Of a stretch of DNA of 64,000 nucleotides, positions 35,748-44,251 are shown piece after piece (within the stretch, counting starts at the first letter, position 1; the number at the start of each line of letters is the position of its first letter). Origin of the DNA: Comamonas endophytica. GTDB taxonomy: Bacteria > Pseudomonadota > Gammaproteobacteria > Burkholderiales > Burkholderiaceae_C. The stretch is from the NCBI RefSeq assembly GCF_023634805.2, contig NZ_CP106881.1, positions 2,772,001 to 2,836,000 of the forward strand. Direction: 5' to 3'. Under the pieces are notes generated by a model. That model did no database searches. It saw nothing but the letters and a program-made list of their open reading frames with translations, and was not told the DNA's origin. A program made the position numbers and the translations under genes.

Positions 35748-36257
35748 ATGGGGTCTGAAGCGCCCGAAGTCCTGGCCTGGATCGGTCTGGGCGCCAACCT
35801 GGGCGACCGCGGCGCGGCGCTGGCCGGCGCCGTGCAGGCGCTTGCGGCACTGCCTGGTACACGGCTGGCGCAGGTCTCCGGGCTCTACGCCAGCGCGCCC
35901 ATCAATGCGGGCGGGCCCGACTATCTCAACGCGGTGGCGGAGCTCGCCACGCGGCTGCAACCGCTGGCGCTGCTCGATGCGCTGCAGTCCATCGAGCAGG
36001 CCGCGGGGCGCGAGCGGCCCTACCGCAACGCGCCACGCACGCTGGATCTGGATCTGCTGATTTATGGCGATATTGCGCTGGCCACCGAGCGCCTGACGCT
36101 GCCGCATCCGCGGATGGGGGAGCGAGCGTTTGTGTTGCTGCCGTTGGCGGAGATTGCGCCGCATCGGGTCACGTCGGCGCAACTGGAGGCCGTCGAAGAT
36201 CAGCGGATCGAGAGGATCGAGGGGCCGGGGTGGGCGGGGGCTGCGGCTCTGTTTTGA
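35748..36257 (+). CDS. folK: 2-amino-4-hydroxy-6-hydroxymethyldihydropteridine pyrophosphokinase
   Basis: A 169-residue HPPK that transfers pyrophosphate from ATP to the pterin in folate synthesis. It shows AWIGLGANLGDR, SGLYASAPINAGGPDYLNAVAEL and the signature RNAPRTLDLDLLIYGD, then LTLPHPRMGERAFVLLPLAEIAP. GAGG overlapping the pcnB stop precedes ATG 35748 by six bases. A TTG at 35736 is less likely. Confidence 0.95.
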   Translation: MGSEAPEVLAWIGLGANLGDRGAALAGAVQALAALPGTRLAQVSGLYASAPINAGGPDYLNAVAELATRLQPLALLDALQSIEQAAGRERPYRNAPRTLDLDLLIYGDIALATERLTLPHPRMGERAFVLLPLAEIAPHRVTSAQLEAVEDQRIERIEGPGWAGAAALF

Positions 36258-36402
36258 GGACAGGCCCGTTACCCTTCGACAAGCTCAGGGCGAACGGATG
36301 TTTGAACCGTTCGCCCTTCGACAAGCTCGACGAGCGGATTTGAACCGTTCGCCCTAGGCGGGGCCCCCTGAGCCCGTCGAAGGGTGGACGGCCCCGCCTC
36401 AA
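36258..36402. repeat. Dispersed repeat cluster, copy 5
   Basis: At least three cores lie here: CCCTTCGACAAGCTCAGGGC at 36273-36292, a degenerate GCCCTTCGACAAGCTCGACG at 36313-36332, and GAGCCCGTCGAAGGGTGGAC at 36370-36389. Each is accompanied by TTGAACCGTTCGCCC. They occupy the gap between folK and the convergent Bug gene. Confidence 0.75.
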
Positions 36403-36436
36403 GTCGCCGCCACCTCCGCTCCAGGCCAACCTCCCA

Positions 36437-36474
36437 ATAAAAAACCCCGCCACAGCCATTTGCAGCGGGGTTTC
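36437..36474 (-). terminator. Rho-independent terminator of the third Bug gene
   Basis: On the minus strand AAACCCCGC pairs with GCGGGGTTT around a 14-base loop and is followed by a T-run. It lies 20 bases after the stop at 36494. Confidence 0.75.
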
Positions 36475-36493
36475 TTCATGGAAGCCCGAGAAG

Positions 36494-37462
36494 TCAGTCG
36501 ACCTTCGCCCCCGAAGCCTTCACCACCTGTTGGTACTTCCTGCGCTCGGCCGCCATGAACTGGTCGAACTGCGCCGGGCTCGAGGCCACGGGTTCGGCCA
36601 TCAGCAGCTCGAAGCGGGTCTTGGTTTCCGGTGCCTTGAGCGCATCGGTGAACGCCTTGTGGAGCTTGTCGAGCACCGCCTGCGGCGTGCCGGCCGGTGC
36701 CACCAGACCCCACCAGGTGTCGATGGAGAAGCCGGGGAAGGTTTGCGACAGCGCGGGCACGCCGGGCAGCAGCGAGGAGGGCGCCAGCGAGGTCACGGCC
36801 AGGGCCTTGAGCTTGCCCGAGCGGATGTTGGGCGCGGCCGCGGCCAGGTTGTCGATGTTGAAGTCGACTTCGCCCGACAGCAGCGCCAGCTGCGCCGGGT
36901 TGGCGCCGCGGTAGGGCACGTGCAGCGCGAAGATGCCGGCTTTCTGCTTGAGCATCTCGCCGGCCAGGTGGCCCGCGCTGCCGTTGCCGCCGCTGCCGTA
37001 GTTGAGCTTGCCGGGATTGCGCTTGGCATAGGCCAGCAGGTCGGCGATGGTGGCGATCTTCTGGCGCTCGGCGAAGTCGGCGTTCACCACCAGCACATTG
37101 GGCACGCGCACCATCTGCGTGATGCCGGCGAAGTCCTTGGCCGCGTCGAAGGGCATGCGCGAGTACAGCCAGGGGTTGACCGCATGCGTGGCGGTGGCCG
37201 CCAGGCCGATGGTCAGACCGTCGGGTGCGGCCTTGGCGATGGCATCGGCGCCGATGTTGCCGCCGGCGCCGGCCTTGTTCTCGATGATGACCACGCCCAG
37301 CGAGTCGCGCACGCGCTCGGCCAGCGCGCGCGAGGTGATGTCAAGCGGACCGCCTGGTGCGTAGGGCACGATCAGGCGGATGGGTTCCTGGGCTTGGGCG
37401 AGGGGGGCTGCCAGGGCCGCGGTGGCGGCGAGCAGCGATAGGAGGCTGTTGCGGCGATTCAT
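36494..37462 (-). CDS. Bug/TctC-family binding protein
   Basis: A 322-residue extracytoplasmic receptor with a signal peptide (MNRRNSLLSLLAATAALAAPLAQAQ). Bug motifs are IVPYAPGGPLDITSRALAERV, VIIENKAGAGGNIGADAIAKAAPDG and VPYRGANPAQLALLSGEVDFNIDN. It is a lone gene with unrelated neighbours, so the ligand cannot be guessed. The 125-base gap to the flavoreductase gene shows nothing clear. Confidence 0.9.
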   Translation of the reverse strand: MNRRNSLLSLLAATAALAAPLAQAQEPIRLIVPYAPGGPLDITSRALAERVRDSLGVVIIENKAGAGGNIGADAIAKAAPDGLTIGLAATATHAVNPWLYSRMPFDAAKDFAGITQMVRVPNVLVVNADFAERQKIATIADLLAYAKRNPGKLNYGSGGNGSAGHLAGEMLKQKAGIFALHVPYRGANPAQLALLSGEVDFNIDNLAAAAPNIRSGKLKALAVTSLAPSSLLPGVPALSQTFPGFSIDTWWGLVAPAGTPQAVLDKLHKAFTDALKAPETKTRFELLMAEPVASSPAQFDQFMAAERRKYQQVVKASGAKVD

Positions 37463-37587
37463 TGGCTGTCGATTCTTGCAAAAAAGCTGCGTTTTGTCCT
37501 GAGGGCTAACCCGTCAAAGCAGATTTCCTGTGCAAGATCGTAAATTTTGTATCTTTTAGGCCGCTCAGGCGTGGTCTGGATCAGGCT

Positions 37588-38643
37588 TCATGCGCCGTGC
37601 TTGTCGGCTTCCGACGTGAAGGCATCGGCATAGAACTCCTCCTCTGGCAATCCGCCCTGGCGGATATAGCTCTCGCGCGCGGAATCCACGACGATGGGTG
37701 CGCCGCAGGCATAGACCTGGTGGCCGCTCAGATCGGCAACGTCATCGAGCACCGCCTGATGCACGTAGCCGGTGCGTCCGGTCCACGCATCCTCGGGCAG
37801 CGCATCCGACACGACGGGCACGTAGCGCAGGAAGGGCATCTGCGCGAGCTGTTCGCGCAGCCAGCCGTCGAGGTACAGGTCCTGCGGCCGGCGCCCGCCC
37901 CAGTACAGCGTGGTCGGGCGCGTGATGCCCTTGTGCTGCATGTGCTGGAGCATCGCCTGGATCGGCGCGAAGCCGGTGCCCGAAGCCAGCAGGATGATCG
38001 GCTTGTCGCTGTCCTCGCGCAGATGGAAGCTGCCGAAGGGTCCCTCGATGCGCAGGATCTCGCGCTCCTTCATGCCGCCGAACACATGCTCGGTGAACAC
38101 GCCGCCGGGCATGTGGCGGATCTGCAGCTCGATGCCTGGCGCGCTTTCCTGCAGGTGCGGCGGCGTGGCCATCGAATAGGCACGGCGGGCGCCATCACGC
38201 AGGATGAATTCGACATACTGGCCCGCGTGGTAGCGGAATTTCTCCAGCGCCGGCAGCTGCAGGCGCACCCGCATGACGTCGTGCGCGAGCTGCTCCAGCG
38301 CCGCCACCCGCACCGGCATCTTCTTGACCGGGAACGCGCTTTCGTCGGTGACCTGGCGCGACTCCAGCACCACGTCGCTTGCAGGCGTGGCGCAGCAGGT
38401 GAGCACGAAGCCCGCGGCTTCCTCCTCAGGCGTCAGCGCCTTGGCCTGGTGCTCGCCATGCACCACGCTGCCGCTGAGCTTCCTGCATTTGCACGAGCCG
38501 CATGCGCCATCCTTGCAGCCGTAGGGCAGGCCCACGCCGGCGCGGATGGCCGCGGCCAGGATGGTCTCAATGCCCTGGCTGGCAAAGGCGCGGCCGCTGG
38601 GCTGTACGGTGATCTGGTGGGTGGGGGCTGCAATCAGGGTCAT
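37588..38643 (-). CDS. 2Fe-2S/FAD/NAD(P)H oxidoreductase (CDP-6-deoxy-glucoseen reductase type)
   Basis: A 351-residue electron-transfer flavoprotein. The N-terminal plant-type ferredoxin domain (about 1-95) has the cluster motif GCKDGACGSCKCRKLSG with a final Cys in LTCCATP. FAD binding RAYSMATPP and NAD(P) binding ILLASGTGFAPIQAML follow, with the C-terminal YACGAPIVV. It could reduce an oxygenase or desulfurase partner. Annotation as a glucoseen reductase is only by similarity. The start is ATG 38643, not the longer frame. It is divergent from the epimerase-like gene. Confidence 0.85.
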   Translation of the reverse strand: MTLIAAPTHQITVQPSGRAFASQGIETILAAAIRAGVGLPYGCKDGACGSCKCRKLSGSVVHGEHQAKALTPEEEAAGFVLTCCATPASDVVLESRQVTDESAFPVKKMPVRVAALEQLAHDVMRVRLQLPALEKFRYHAGQYVEFILRDGARRAYSMATPPHLQESAPGIELQIRHMPGGVFTEHVFGGMKEREILRIEGPFGSFHLREDSDKPIILLASGTGFAPIQAMLQHMQHKGITRPTTLYWGGRRPQDLYLDGWLREQLAQMPFLRYVPVVSDALPEDAWTGRTGYVHQAVLDDVADLSGHQVYACGAPIVVDSARESYIRQGGLPEEEFYADAFTSEADKHGA

Positions 38644-38714
38644 GTTGTCGTTATCCTTGGGTCTTTTGCAGGCGTGGCGGCATGGCTGTGCCGGCCTGCA
38701 CAACAGGGTGAATT

Positions 38715-39653
38715 TTGCCTTCAAACCAAAACCCTCTAGGCGCGCGTCCGGCGCGGTTTCGCCGCCAGCGCCTGCTGATCGTCGGCTGCGGCGATGTCGG
38801 CCAGCGCGTGGCGCGTGCCGTGCGCGGCGTGCGGCTGCTGGCACTGACCTCCTCGCCCGAACGCCGCGTGGCGCTGCGCGCGCAGCGCATCACACCGCTG
38901 CTGGGTGATCTGGACGACCCGCGCAGCCTGCGCCGCCTGGCCGGCCTGGGCACGCGCGTGCTGCACCTGGCGCCGCCACCGGCCACGCCCGAGGAAGCGC
39001 CGCAGTGGTGGCTCGATCCGCGCACCACGGCGCTGGTGCAGGCGCTGCGCCGGCGCACTGTGCCGCAGGCGCTGGTCTATGGCTCGACCAGCGGCGTCTA
39101 TGGCGACTGCGGCGGTGCCTGGGTCGACGAAAGCCGGCCGGCGGCGGCGCGCACCGGGCGCGCCATGCGCCGCGTCAATGCCGAGCGCACGCTGCGCTGG
39201 GCCGGGCGCCAGGGCCTGCGCGCCAGCATCCTGCGCATTCCCGGCATCTATGCGCCGGACCGCGCGGGCGGCACGCCGCGCACGCGCCTGCTGCGCGGCA
39301 CGCCGGTGCTGCGCGCCGAGGACGATGTCTATACCAACCACATCCACGCCGACGACCTGGCGCGCGCCTGCATCGCGGCGCTGTGGCGCGGCCGGGCGCA
39401 GCGCATCTACAACGTGGCGGATGCCAGCGATCTGCGCATGGGGGATTATTTCGACCTGGCCGCCGATCTCTATGGCCTGCCGCGCCCGGCGCGGGTCTCG
39501 CGCAGCCAGGCCCAGGGCGAGCTGCCCGTGACGCTGCTGAGCTTCATGGGCGAGTCGCGCCGGCTGCGCACCACGCGCCTCGTGCAGGAGCTGCGCGTGG
39601 CGCTGCGCTATCCGCATGTGGCACAGGGGCTGCAGGGACTGCCGGTGCGCTAG
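38715..39653 (+). CDS. NAD-dependent epimerase/dehydratase (SDR) family protein
   Basis: A 312-residue extended-SDR-like protein. The Rossmann motif is LLIVGCGDVGQRVARAV, with LVYGSTSGVYGDCGGAWVDE (Ser/Tyr catalytic region), ILRIPGIYAPDR and the end motif YNVADASDLRMGDYFDLAADL. It resembles YeeZ/NAD-dependent epimerases. The start is TTG 38715 with AGGGTG five bases upstream. Its stop overlaps that of the convergent DUF4124 gene by four bases. Confidence 0.8.
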   Translation: MPSNQNPLGARPARFRRQRLLIVGCGDVGQRVARAVRGVRLLALTSSPERRVALRAQRITPLLGDLDDPRSLRRLAGLGTRVLHLAPPPATPEEAPQWWLDPRTTALVQALRRRTVPQALVYGSTSGVYGDCGGAWVDESRPAAARTGRAMRRVNAERTLRWAGRQGLRASILRIPGIYAPDRAGGTPRTRLLRGTPVLRAEDDVYTNHIHADDLARACIAALWRGRAQRIYNVADASDLRMGDYFDLAADLYGLPRPARVSRSQAQGELPVTLLSFMGESRRLRTTRLVQELRVALRYPHVAQGLQGLPVR

Positions 39654-40288
39654 CGCGGGTAGACATTGCCCTGGTGGTCGTAGCAGCGAAACACATTGCA
39701 ATGGCGCATCTCCGGGCGCGGCGGCTGCATCGGCGGCGGCAGCGGCCGCACCGGGCGCAGCGGCGGCAGCACGACGAGCGGCGCCGCGGGCACGGCGGAG
39801 CGGGCACGCGACTGCTCCAGTTCACGGTAGGCCTGCGCGCCCAGGCAATCTAGCTCCACCTGTTGCTGCGCGGCGGCCAGTTGCTGGCTGTAGGCCGAAG
39901 CATCGCGGCCGGGGCGCGCCAGCAGGGACTGCAGTTGCTGGCGTGATTGGACGCAGCGCGGCGGCTCCACCGGCGCTGCGGCAGCGGGCGCCGGCGGCGG
40001 GTTCAGTGCCGCCGCGGCAGCCTCCTCGCGCAGACGCTGCTCCTTGCGGGCAATGGCCTGTGCGGCTTCCTCGCGTTCGCGCGCCAGCGCCTCGGCGCTG
40101 CGTGCGGGCAACACCTGCTCCACCTTCCCGCCCGATTCACAGCTGCCATCGGTATAGCTGACGGCCCCGGTGCGCGCATCGGTGCAGCGCAGCACCTGGC
40201 CCTGGGCCGGCGCCGCCAATGCGCACAGCGCGGCCAGTGCCAGGCCCAGGGCATGGCATTGCCGGGCTGGCAGATGCGCTTCTTTCAT
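39650..40288 (-). CDS. DUF4124-domain exported protein
   Basis: A 212-residue secreted or periplasmic protein. A signal peptide ends near APAQG. The DUF4124 motif VLRCTDARTGAVSYTDGSCE follows. A charged coiled-coil (SAEALAREREEAAQAIARKEQRLREEAAAAAL), a second helical part with paired cysteines (CVQS .. LDCLG), and a proline-rich tail ending in CNVFRCYDHQGNVYPR complete it. The function is unknown. Confidence 0.75.
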   Translation of the reverse strand: MKEAHLPARQCHALGLALAALCALAAPAQGQVLRCTDARTGAVSYTDGSCESGGKVEQVLPARSAEALAREREEAAQAIARKEQRLREEAAAAALNPPPAPAAAAPVEPPRCVQSRQQLQSLLARPGRDASAYSQQLAAAQQQVELDCLGAQAYRELEQSRARSAVPAAPLVVLPPLRPVRPLPPPMQPPRPEMRHCNVFRCYDHQGNVYPR

Positions 40289-40297
40289 CGCCTGGGA

Positions 40298-40870
40298 TCA
40301 ACGTTCGCCACGTGGTCCACCATCGCCACGGCGATCATCACCGCGCGGGCCGCCGTCGCCGCGGCGGTCCCCGCCACGGTCACGCTGCTGCTGCTGGCGC
40401 TGGCGCTCGGCTTCGGCGCGCTGCTGATCGCGCTGACGCTCGGCCTGGGCGCGCTGCTGGTCCCGCTGGCGCTCGGCCTGGTCGCGCTGGCGTTCGCGTT
40501 CGGCATGCGCGCGTTGCTGATCGCGCATGCGTTCGGCCTGGGCGCGCTGCTGGTCGCGTTGGCGCTCCTCCTGGGCGCGCCGCAGATCGTGCTGCATGCG
40601 TTCCCGGTCGCGCTCGCGTTCGCGCGCCCAGCGCATGCGCTCCATTTCCCGGAGCTGGTGCTCGCGCCAGGCGCGTTCGTCGCGCCGGTCGGGCACGGTG
40701 TAGACCGGGCCGCTGCGGTAGATGGTCGTGGGTTGCTCATACACGATCGTGCCGGGGCTGTCGTAGACCCGGCCCGGTCCGTCATAGTAGGGTTCGGGCG
40801 GAACCACACAGCCTGCAACCAGGGTGGTCAGCGTCGCTGCGGTCAGAAGGCGAATTGGAATATTGCGCAT
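40298..40870 (-). CDS. Lipoprotein with long Arg/Gln/Glu-rich repeat
   Basis: A 190-residue predicted lipoprotein with the lipobox LVAGC near residue 21. A short Tyr/Pro/Gly-rich part (PEPYYDGPGRVYDSPGTIVY) is followed from about residue 66 by a highly charged helix with RDQQRAQAER-type repeats. It ends in glycine-rich RGDGGPRGDDRR. The helix would be a long single alpha-helix or coiled coil in the periplasm. GGAG lies five bases before the ATG. Only nine bases separate it from the preceding DUF4124 start, so they may be co-transcribed. The function is unknown. Confidence 0.75.
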   Translation of the reverse strand: MRNIPIRLLTAATLTTLVAGCVVPPEPYYDGPGRVYDSPGTIVYEQPTTIYRSGPVYTVPDRRDERAWREHQLREMERMRWARERERDRERMQHDLRRAQEERQRDQQRAQAERMRDQQRAHAERERQRDQAERQRDQQRAQAERQRDQQRAEAERQRQQQQRDRGGDRRGDGGPRGDDRRGDGGPRGER

Positions 40871-41097
40871 AGGGTCTCCGTCGTGGGGGCATGGCCCGGG
40901 GCCAGGAAGCGGCTGCAACCGCGCTGCCTGGCTTTTATACGCGTGGCTGCAGGCTTTGGTTGACGGCCAACACCCCGTCGCACAAAGCTTTGCCTGCACG
41001 CCATGGTTGTTGCGGGATGTATCTCAAATGGCATTGCAGCCGCTGCGCGCGCCGGATGCCGGGCACCGCTAGAATCGACCTCGGTCCCCGCGTGGGG

Positions 41098-41257
41098 CCA
41101 GCGTTCTCAGGGCGGGGTGCAATTCCCCACCGGCGGTATCCTCGGCTCGGGCCCTGGCAGCCCGCGAGCGCCTGCAGCAGCCCGCGCCGCCGCAGGGTCA
41201 GCAGATCTGGTGCGATGCCAGAGCCGACGGTCATAGTCCGGATGAAAGAGATCGCGC
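41098..41257 (+). ncRNA. FMN riboswitch (RFN element)
   Basis: All conserved parts are present in order: TTCTCAGGGCGGGGTG, AATTCCCCACCGGCGGTA, AGCCCGCGAGCGC, GTCAGCAGATCTGGTG, CCAGAGCCGACGGTCATAGT and CCGGATGAAAGAGA. It binds FMN and controls the lumazine synthase gene about 100 bases downstream, most likely at translation initiation (see the hairpin at 41321-41360). Confidence 0.95.
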
Positions 41258-41320
41258 ATTCCTTCGCTGCCGCAGTGCGCCCGGTTTCCGGCCCTGTGGC
41301 CGCGCAGCGTCGCGCGCGCC

Positions 41321-41360
41321 CTGATTCATGTTGTCAACGTCACTACTTGTCATGAATCAG
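41321..41360 (+). promoter_or_regulatory. Start-codon-sequestering inverted repeat ahead of ribH
   Basis: CTGATTCATG (41321-41330) and CATGAATCAG (41351-41360) are perfect reverse complements separated by 20 bases. The two candidate ATG codons of the lumazine synthase (41328 and 41352) lie one in each arm, so the folded RNA would hide both. It is a plausible expression platform for the upstream FMN aptamer. Confidence 0.5.
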
Positions 41361-41879
41361 ACTTCCACTGCCATTGTTTCCTCCACTTCCTCCACCGTGG
41401 CCAAGGCCCCCTGGAGTTCCGTCGCGCGCAATATCCGCGTGGCCGTCATCTGCGCCAGCTGGCACACCGATGTCGTGCATCAGGCGCGCAACGCACTGGT
41501 GGGCGAGCTGACCAGCCAGGGCATGCCCGAAGCGCAGATCGCGCATTTCGACGTGCCCGGCGCCTTCGAGATCCCGCTGATGGCCAAACGCCTGGCGCTG
41601 ACCGGCCAGTTCGATGCCATCATCGGCTGCGCGCTGGTGGTGAACGGCGGCATCTACCGCCACGAGTTCGTCTCCAGCGCCGTGATCGACGGCCTGATGC
41701 GCGTGCAGCTCGACACCGACGTGCCGGTGCTGTCAGCGGTGCTCACGCCGCGCGATTTCCACGAGCATGCCGATCACCTCGAGTTCTTCCGCGCGCATTT
41801 CGTCAAGAAGGGCGTGGAGGTGGCGCAGTCGTGCCTGTCGGCAGTCGCGCAATTGCAGCGCGTGAAGTCGCTGGGCTGA
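41352..41879 (+). CDS. ribH: 6,7-dimethyl-8-ribityllumazine synthase (type II)
   Basis: A 175-residue riboflavin-pathway enzyme that joins the pyrimidine and the four-carbon phosphate. It shows VAVICASWHTDVVHQARNALVGEL, FDVPGAFEIPLMAKRLA, IIGCALVVNGGIYRHEFVSSAVIDGLM and VPVLSAVLTPRDFHEH. The residue pattern fits RibH2-type synthases rather than the large icosahedral enzyme. The start is uncertain between 41328 and 41352. Neither has a good Shine-Dalgarno, in keeping with riboswitch control. Confidence 0.92.
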   Translation: MNQTSTAIVSSTSSTVAKAPWSSVARNIRVAVICASWHTDVVHQARNALVGELTSQGMPEAQIAHFDVPGAFEIPLMAKRLALTGQFDAIIGCALVVNGGIYRHEFVSSAVIDGLMRVQLDTDVPVLSAVLTPRDFHEHADHLEFFRAHFVKKGVEVAQSCLSAVAQLQRVKSLG

Positions 41880-42041
41880 AACGCGCAGCCCCGGGCCGGA
41901 CCTGTTGACCGGAGGGGCGCCAAGGGCACTTGCCGCGCCGGCGGGTGGCGCACAGCCGGGCCGCTATGCTGCGGGCCGTGGGGCGTCCGTGAGGTCGTCC
42001 CCACGGCCCTTTGCGTCCTTACCGCGCGCCGCGCGCTCCCC

Positions 42042-43211
42042 ATGTCCACTTCCCATTCCCCACAATCGACCTCCTGGCTGGCGGTGGTCGCCCTGGCCAT
42101 CGCGGCCTTTGTCTTCAACACCAGCGAGTTCGTGCCGGTAGGCCTGCTCAGCGGCATAGGCGCGAGCTTCGGCATGCGCGTCGAGCAGGTCGGGCTGATG
42201 CTCACGGTGTATGCCTGGATCGTCGCGCTGGCCTCGCTGCCGTGCATGCTGCTGACGCGCAATGTCGAGCGCCGCCGCCTGCTGATGGGCGTGTTGGCGG
42301 TGTTCATCGTGAGCCACGTTCTGTCGGGCATTGCCACCAGCTATGCATTGCTATTGCTCAGCCGCGTGGGCGTGGCGCTGGCGCATGCGGTTTTCTGGGC
42401 GATCACGGCCTCGCTCGCGGTGCGCCTGGCGCCCCAGGGCAAGAAGGCGCAGGCGTTGAGCCTGCTGGCCGTCGGCACCTCGGTGGCGATGGTGCTGGGC
42501 ATTCCGCTGGGCCGCGTGGTGGGCGAGCTGCTGGGCTGGCGCACCACCTTCCTGGCCATCGGTGCGGTCGCCGCCGCCGCGATGTTCAGCCTGTTCCGGT
42601 TGCTGCCCCTGCTGCCCAGCCAGAATGCCGGCACGCTCTCCAGCGTGCCGCTGCTGCTGCGCCGGCGTTCGCTGATGTGGCTGTATGTGCTGCTGGCGGT
42701 GGTGATCACGGCGCAGTTCACGGGCTACAGCTATATCGAGCCCTTCGTGCAGCATGTGGCGGGCCTGGGCAGCGACAGCATCACCCTGGTGCTGCTGCTG
42801 TTTGGCGGCATGGGGCTGATCGGCAGCCTGCTCTTCAGCCGCTTCGGCATGCGCCATCCGCGCGGCTTCCTGCTGGGTGCGTGCGCCGCGCTGGGGCTGA
42901 GCCTGTGGCTGCTGCTGCCCGCGGCGTCCCATGCGCTGGCGCTCTACACCGTGGTCTCGTTCTGGGGCATCGCCATGATCTGCTTCGCCCTGGCCATGCA
43001 GTCCCAGGTGCTGCGCGAGGCTGCGGATGCCACCGACGTGGGTATGGCGATGTTCTCGGGCATCTTCAACATCGGCATTGGCGGCGGCGCGCTGCTGGGC
43101 AACCAGGTCATCCAGCATGGATCGCTCGGCCATATCGGCACGGCGGGCGGCACGCTGGCGTTTGCCGGGCTGCTGTGGTGCGCCTGGGCTGGCGCGCGCT
43201 GGAAGAGCTGA
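42042..43211 (+). CDS. MFS sugar efflux transporter (SotB/YdeA-like)
   Basis: A 389-residue major facilitator with 12 hydrophobic segments. The N-terminal motif [24 protein letters not shown] is typical of the SotB/AraJ drug:H+ antiporter-1 group, as are [19 protein letters not shown] and [22 protein letters not shown]. It likely exports sugars or small toxic compounds. It has no clear operon partner, because the riboflavin gene ends 160 bases upstream. Confidence 0.87.
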   Translation: MSTSHSPQSTSWLAVVALAIAAFVFNTSEFVPVGLLSGIGASFGMRVEQVGLMLTVYAWIVALASLPCMLLTRNVERRRLLMGVLAVFIVSHVLSGIATSYALLLLSRVGVALAHAVFWAITASLAVRLAPQGKKAQALSLLAVGTSVAMVLGIPLGRVVGELLGWRTTFLAIGAVAAAAMFSLFRLLPLLPSQNAGTLSSVPLLLRRRSLMWLYVLLAVVITAQFTGYSYIEPFVQHVAGLGSDSITLVLLLFGGMGLIGSLLFSRFGMRHPRGFLLGACAALGLSLWLLLPAASHALALYTVVSFWGIAMICFALAMQSQVLREAADATDVGMAMFSGIFNIGIGGGALLGNQVIQHGSLGHIGTAGGTLAFAGLLWCAWAGARWKS

Positions 43212-43272
43212 AGGCGCCATGCCGACTGCCCAAAAAACAGGCAGCTTCCCGATAGTCCTTTGGTGACAACGA

Positions 43273-43313
43273 CTTGGGCCAGTTATCCAGCCCAAGGGGC
43301 GCACTTGTCCACA
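43273..43313. promoter_or_regulatory. DnaA-box-like hairpin, left
   Basis: CTTGGGC (43273-43279) and GCCCAAG (43290-43296) form a stem whose loop holds TTATCCA. TTGTCCACA, one base from the DnaA consensus, follows at 43305-43313. Function unproven. Confidence 0.35.
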
Positions 43314-43445
43314 TGCTTCGGAAGCTCGCGCGGGGATAACTCGCCGCGCCGTGTCGGAGGTCGCGCCAACCTGCAGCTCAGCGCTTGCACGGGCATTTTC
43401 AAAGGGCTACGCTGGAAGCTTGTTTCGTTTCCCGGAGAGAGAGCC

Positions 43446-43670
43446 ATGAACATGAACGCCCATGCCCAACACCCGCATTTCGATCCCACCGTCGACGAAC
43501 TCGAAACGCTGAAGAAGCTCGAAATTGGCGAGACGATTTCCTTCGAGACCGCCGCGCGCGAACATATTCCCAAACGGCTGCTGGAATTCGGCCTGGTGCA
43601 TCAGGACGAAGACCGGAAGTGGACCATCACTCCGCTGGGACGTGATCAGATCCGCCGTCAGGAGGATTGA
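43446..43670 (+). CDS. Small conserved-looking cytoplasmic protein
   Basis: A 74-residue acidic protein (VDELETLKKLEIGETISFETAAREHIPKRLLEFGLV ... WTITPLGRDQIRRQED). The pattern of a short strand, helices and LxxFGLV..xxxWxITPLG resembles a small winged-helix-like fold, but I do not recognise the family. GGAG with GAGAGAG before the ATG supports this start over the longer frame from 43260. It stands alone between two DnaA-box-like clusters. Confidence 0.65.
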   Translation: MNMNAHAQHPHFDPTVDELETLKKLEIGETISFETAAREHIPKRLLEFGLVHQDEDRKWTITPLGRDQIRRQED

Positions 43671-43752
43671 GGCGCTGGCTGCGATGCCTCAAATTGCGGC
43701 AAGCCAGCGAGCCTGTTGACCGGGCAAGGACTTGCCGCGCTTTCGCACATGC

Positions 43753-43797
43753 AGGACACAGCTTATCCACAGCTTTGTCCTGCGCGTTTGTGGAAAA
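43753..43797. promoter_or_regulatory. DnaA boxes in a hairpin, right
   Basis: A perfect DnaA box TTATCCACA lies at 43763-43771, largely within the loop of an inverted repeat: AGGACACAGCT (43753-43763) against AGCTTTGTCCT (43771-43781), one mismatch. TGTGGAAAA at 43789-43797 is the reverse of another box (TTTTCCACA). The rest of the 299-base gap to 43969 shows no gene. Confidence 0.45.
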
Positions 43798-43969
43798 AAA
43801 ACGTCGGTCGAGGGTGGTGGGCTGCGTTACCGTATGTCGTTCATCCAAATTACCGTTGATGCCCTACCCGATATACCGACCGGATGAGTACATGAAGACC
43901 TCCATGTAGATGGCCGTTTGCCCAGGAAAAGCTGCACTGTTGCAGCGGCGGGCGGCCCATAGAGCCTTC

Positions 43970-44251
43970 ATGTATTCAAAAGACCAGAGCCGGGCCGAGC
44001 GCCGGCGCCATGTTGCGCGTCTCAAGAAGTCGCGCGTTCGCTACTGGGCCAATCAACCGGGCGAGTGGGAGGCTCGGCGCCTTGGCGCCGTCGTCCAGCA
44101 TCCGTGTATCTGCTCATGCTGGATGTGCGGCAATCCGCGCAAATGGACTGGCGAGCGCACCATCCAGGAGCGCCGCCTGTCGCAGGAAGCGGAGCGAGCC
44201 GGGGACCAGCCTGCATTCACCGGCCGCGGCACGCCAAGCCCTAGAGCTTGA
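43970..44251 (+). CDS. Small basic protein with CxC/CxxC cysteine cluster
   Basis: A 93-residue protein starting [23 protein letters not shown]. The centre holds [16 protein letters not shown], a cysteine cluster suited to metal binding, then [13 protein letters not shown]. Small proteins with a CSCxMCGNPRK core are widespread and uncharacterised. It is convergent with the chemoreceptor gene and overlaps its stop by 11 bases. A longer frame from 43910 is possible. Confidence 0.65.
   Translation: MYSKDQSRAERRRHVARLKKSRVRYWANQPGEWEARRLGAVVQHPCICSCWMCGNPRKWTGERTIQERRLSQEAERAGDQPAFTGRGTPSPRA

Noticed and set aside
40340..40660. CRISPR-like or tandem DNA repeat in the lipoprotein gene
   Set aside because: The periodicity follows an in-frame RDQQRAQAER-type peptide repeat, with varying units and no spacers.
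43260..43800. Chromosomal replication origin
   Set aside because: Only a few DnaA boxes, no AT-rich unwinding element next to them, and no dnaA, dnaN, gyrB or parA/B genes nearby. Kept only as a possible DnaA-binding locus.
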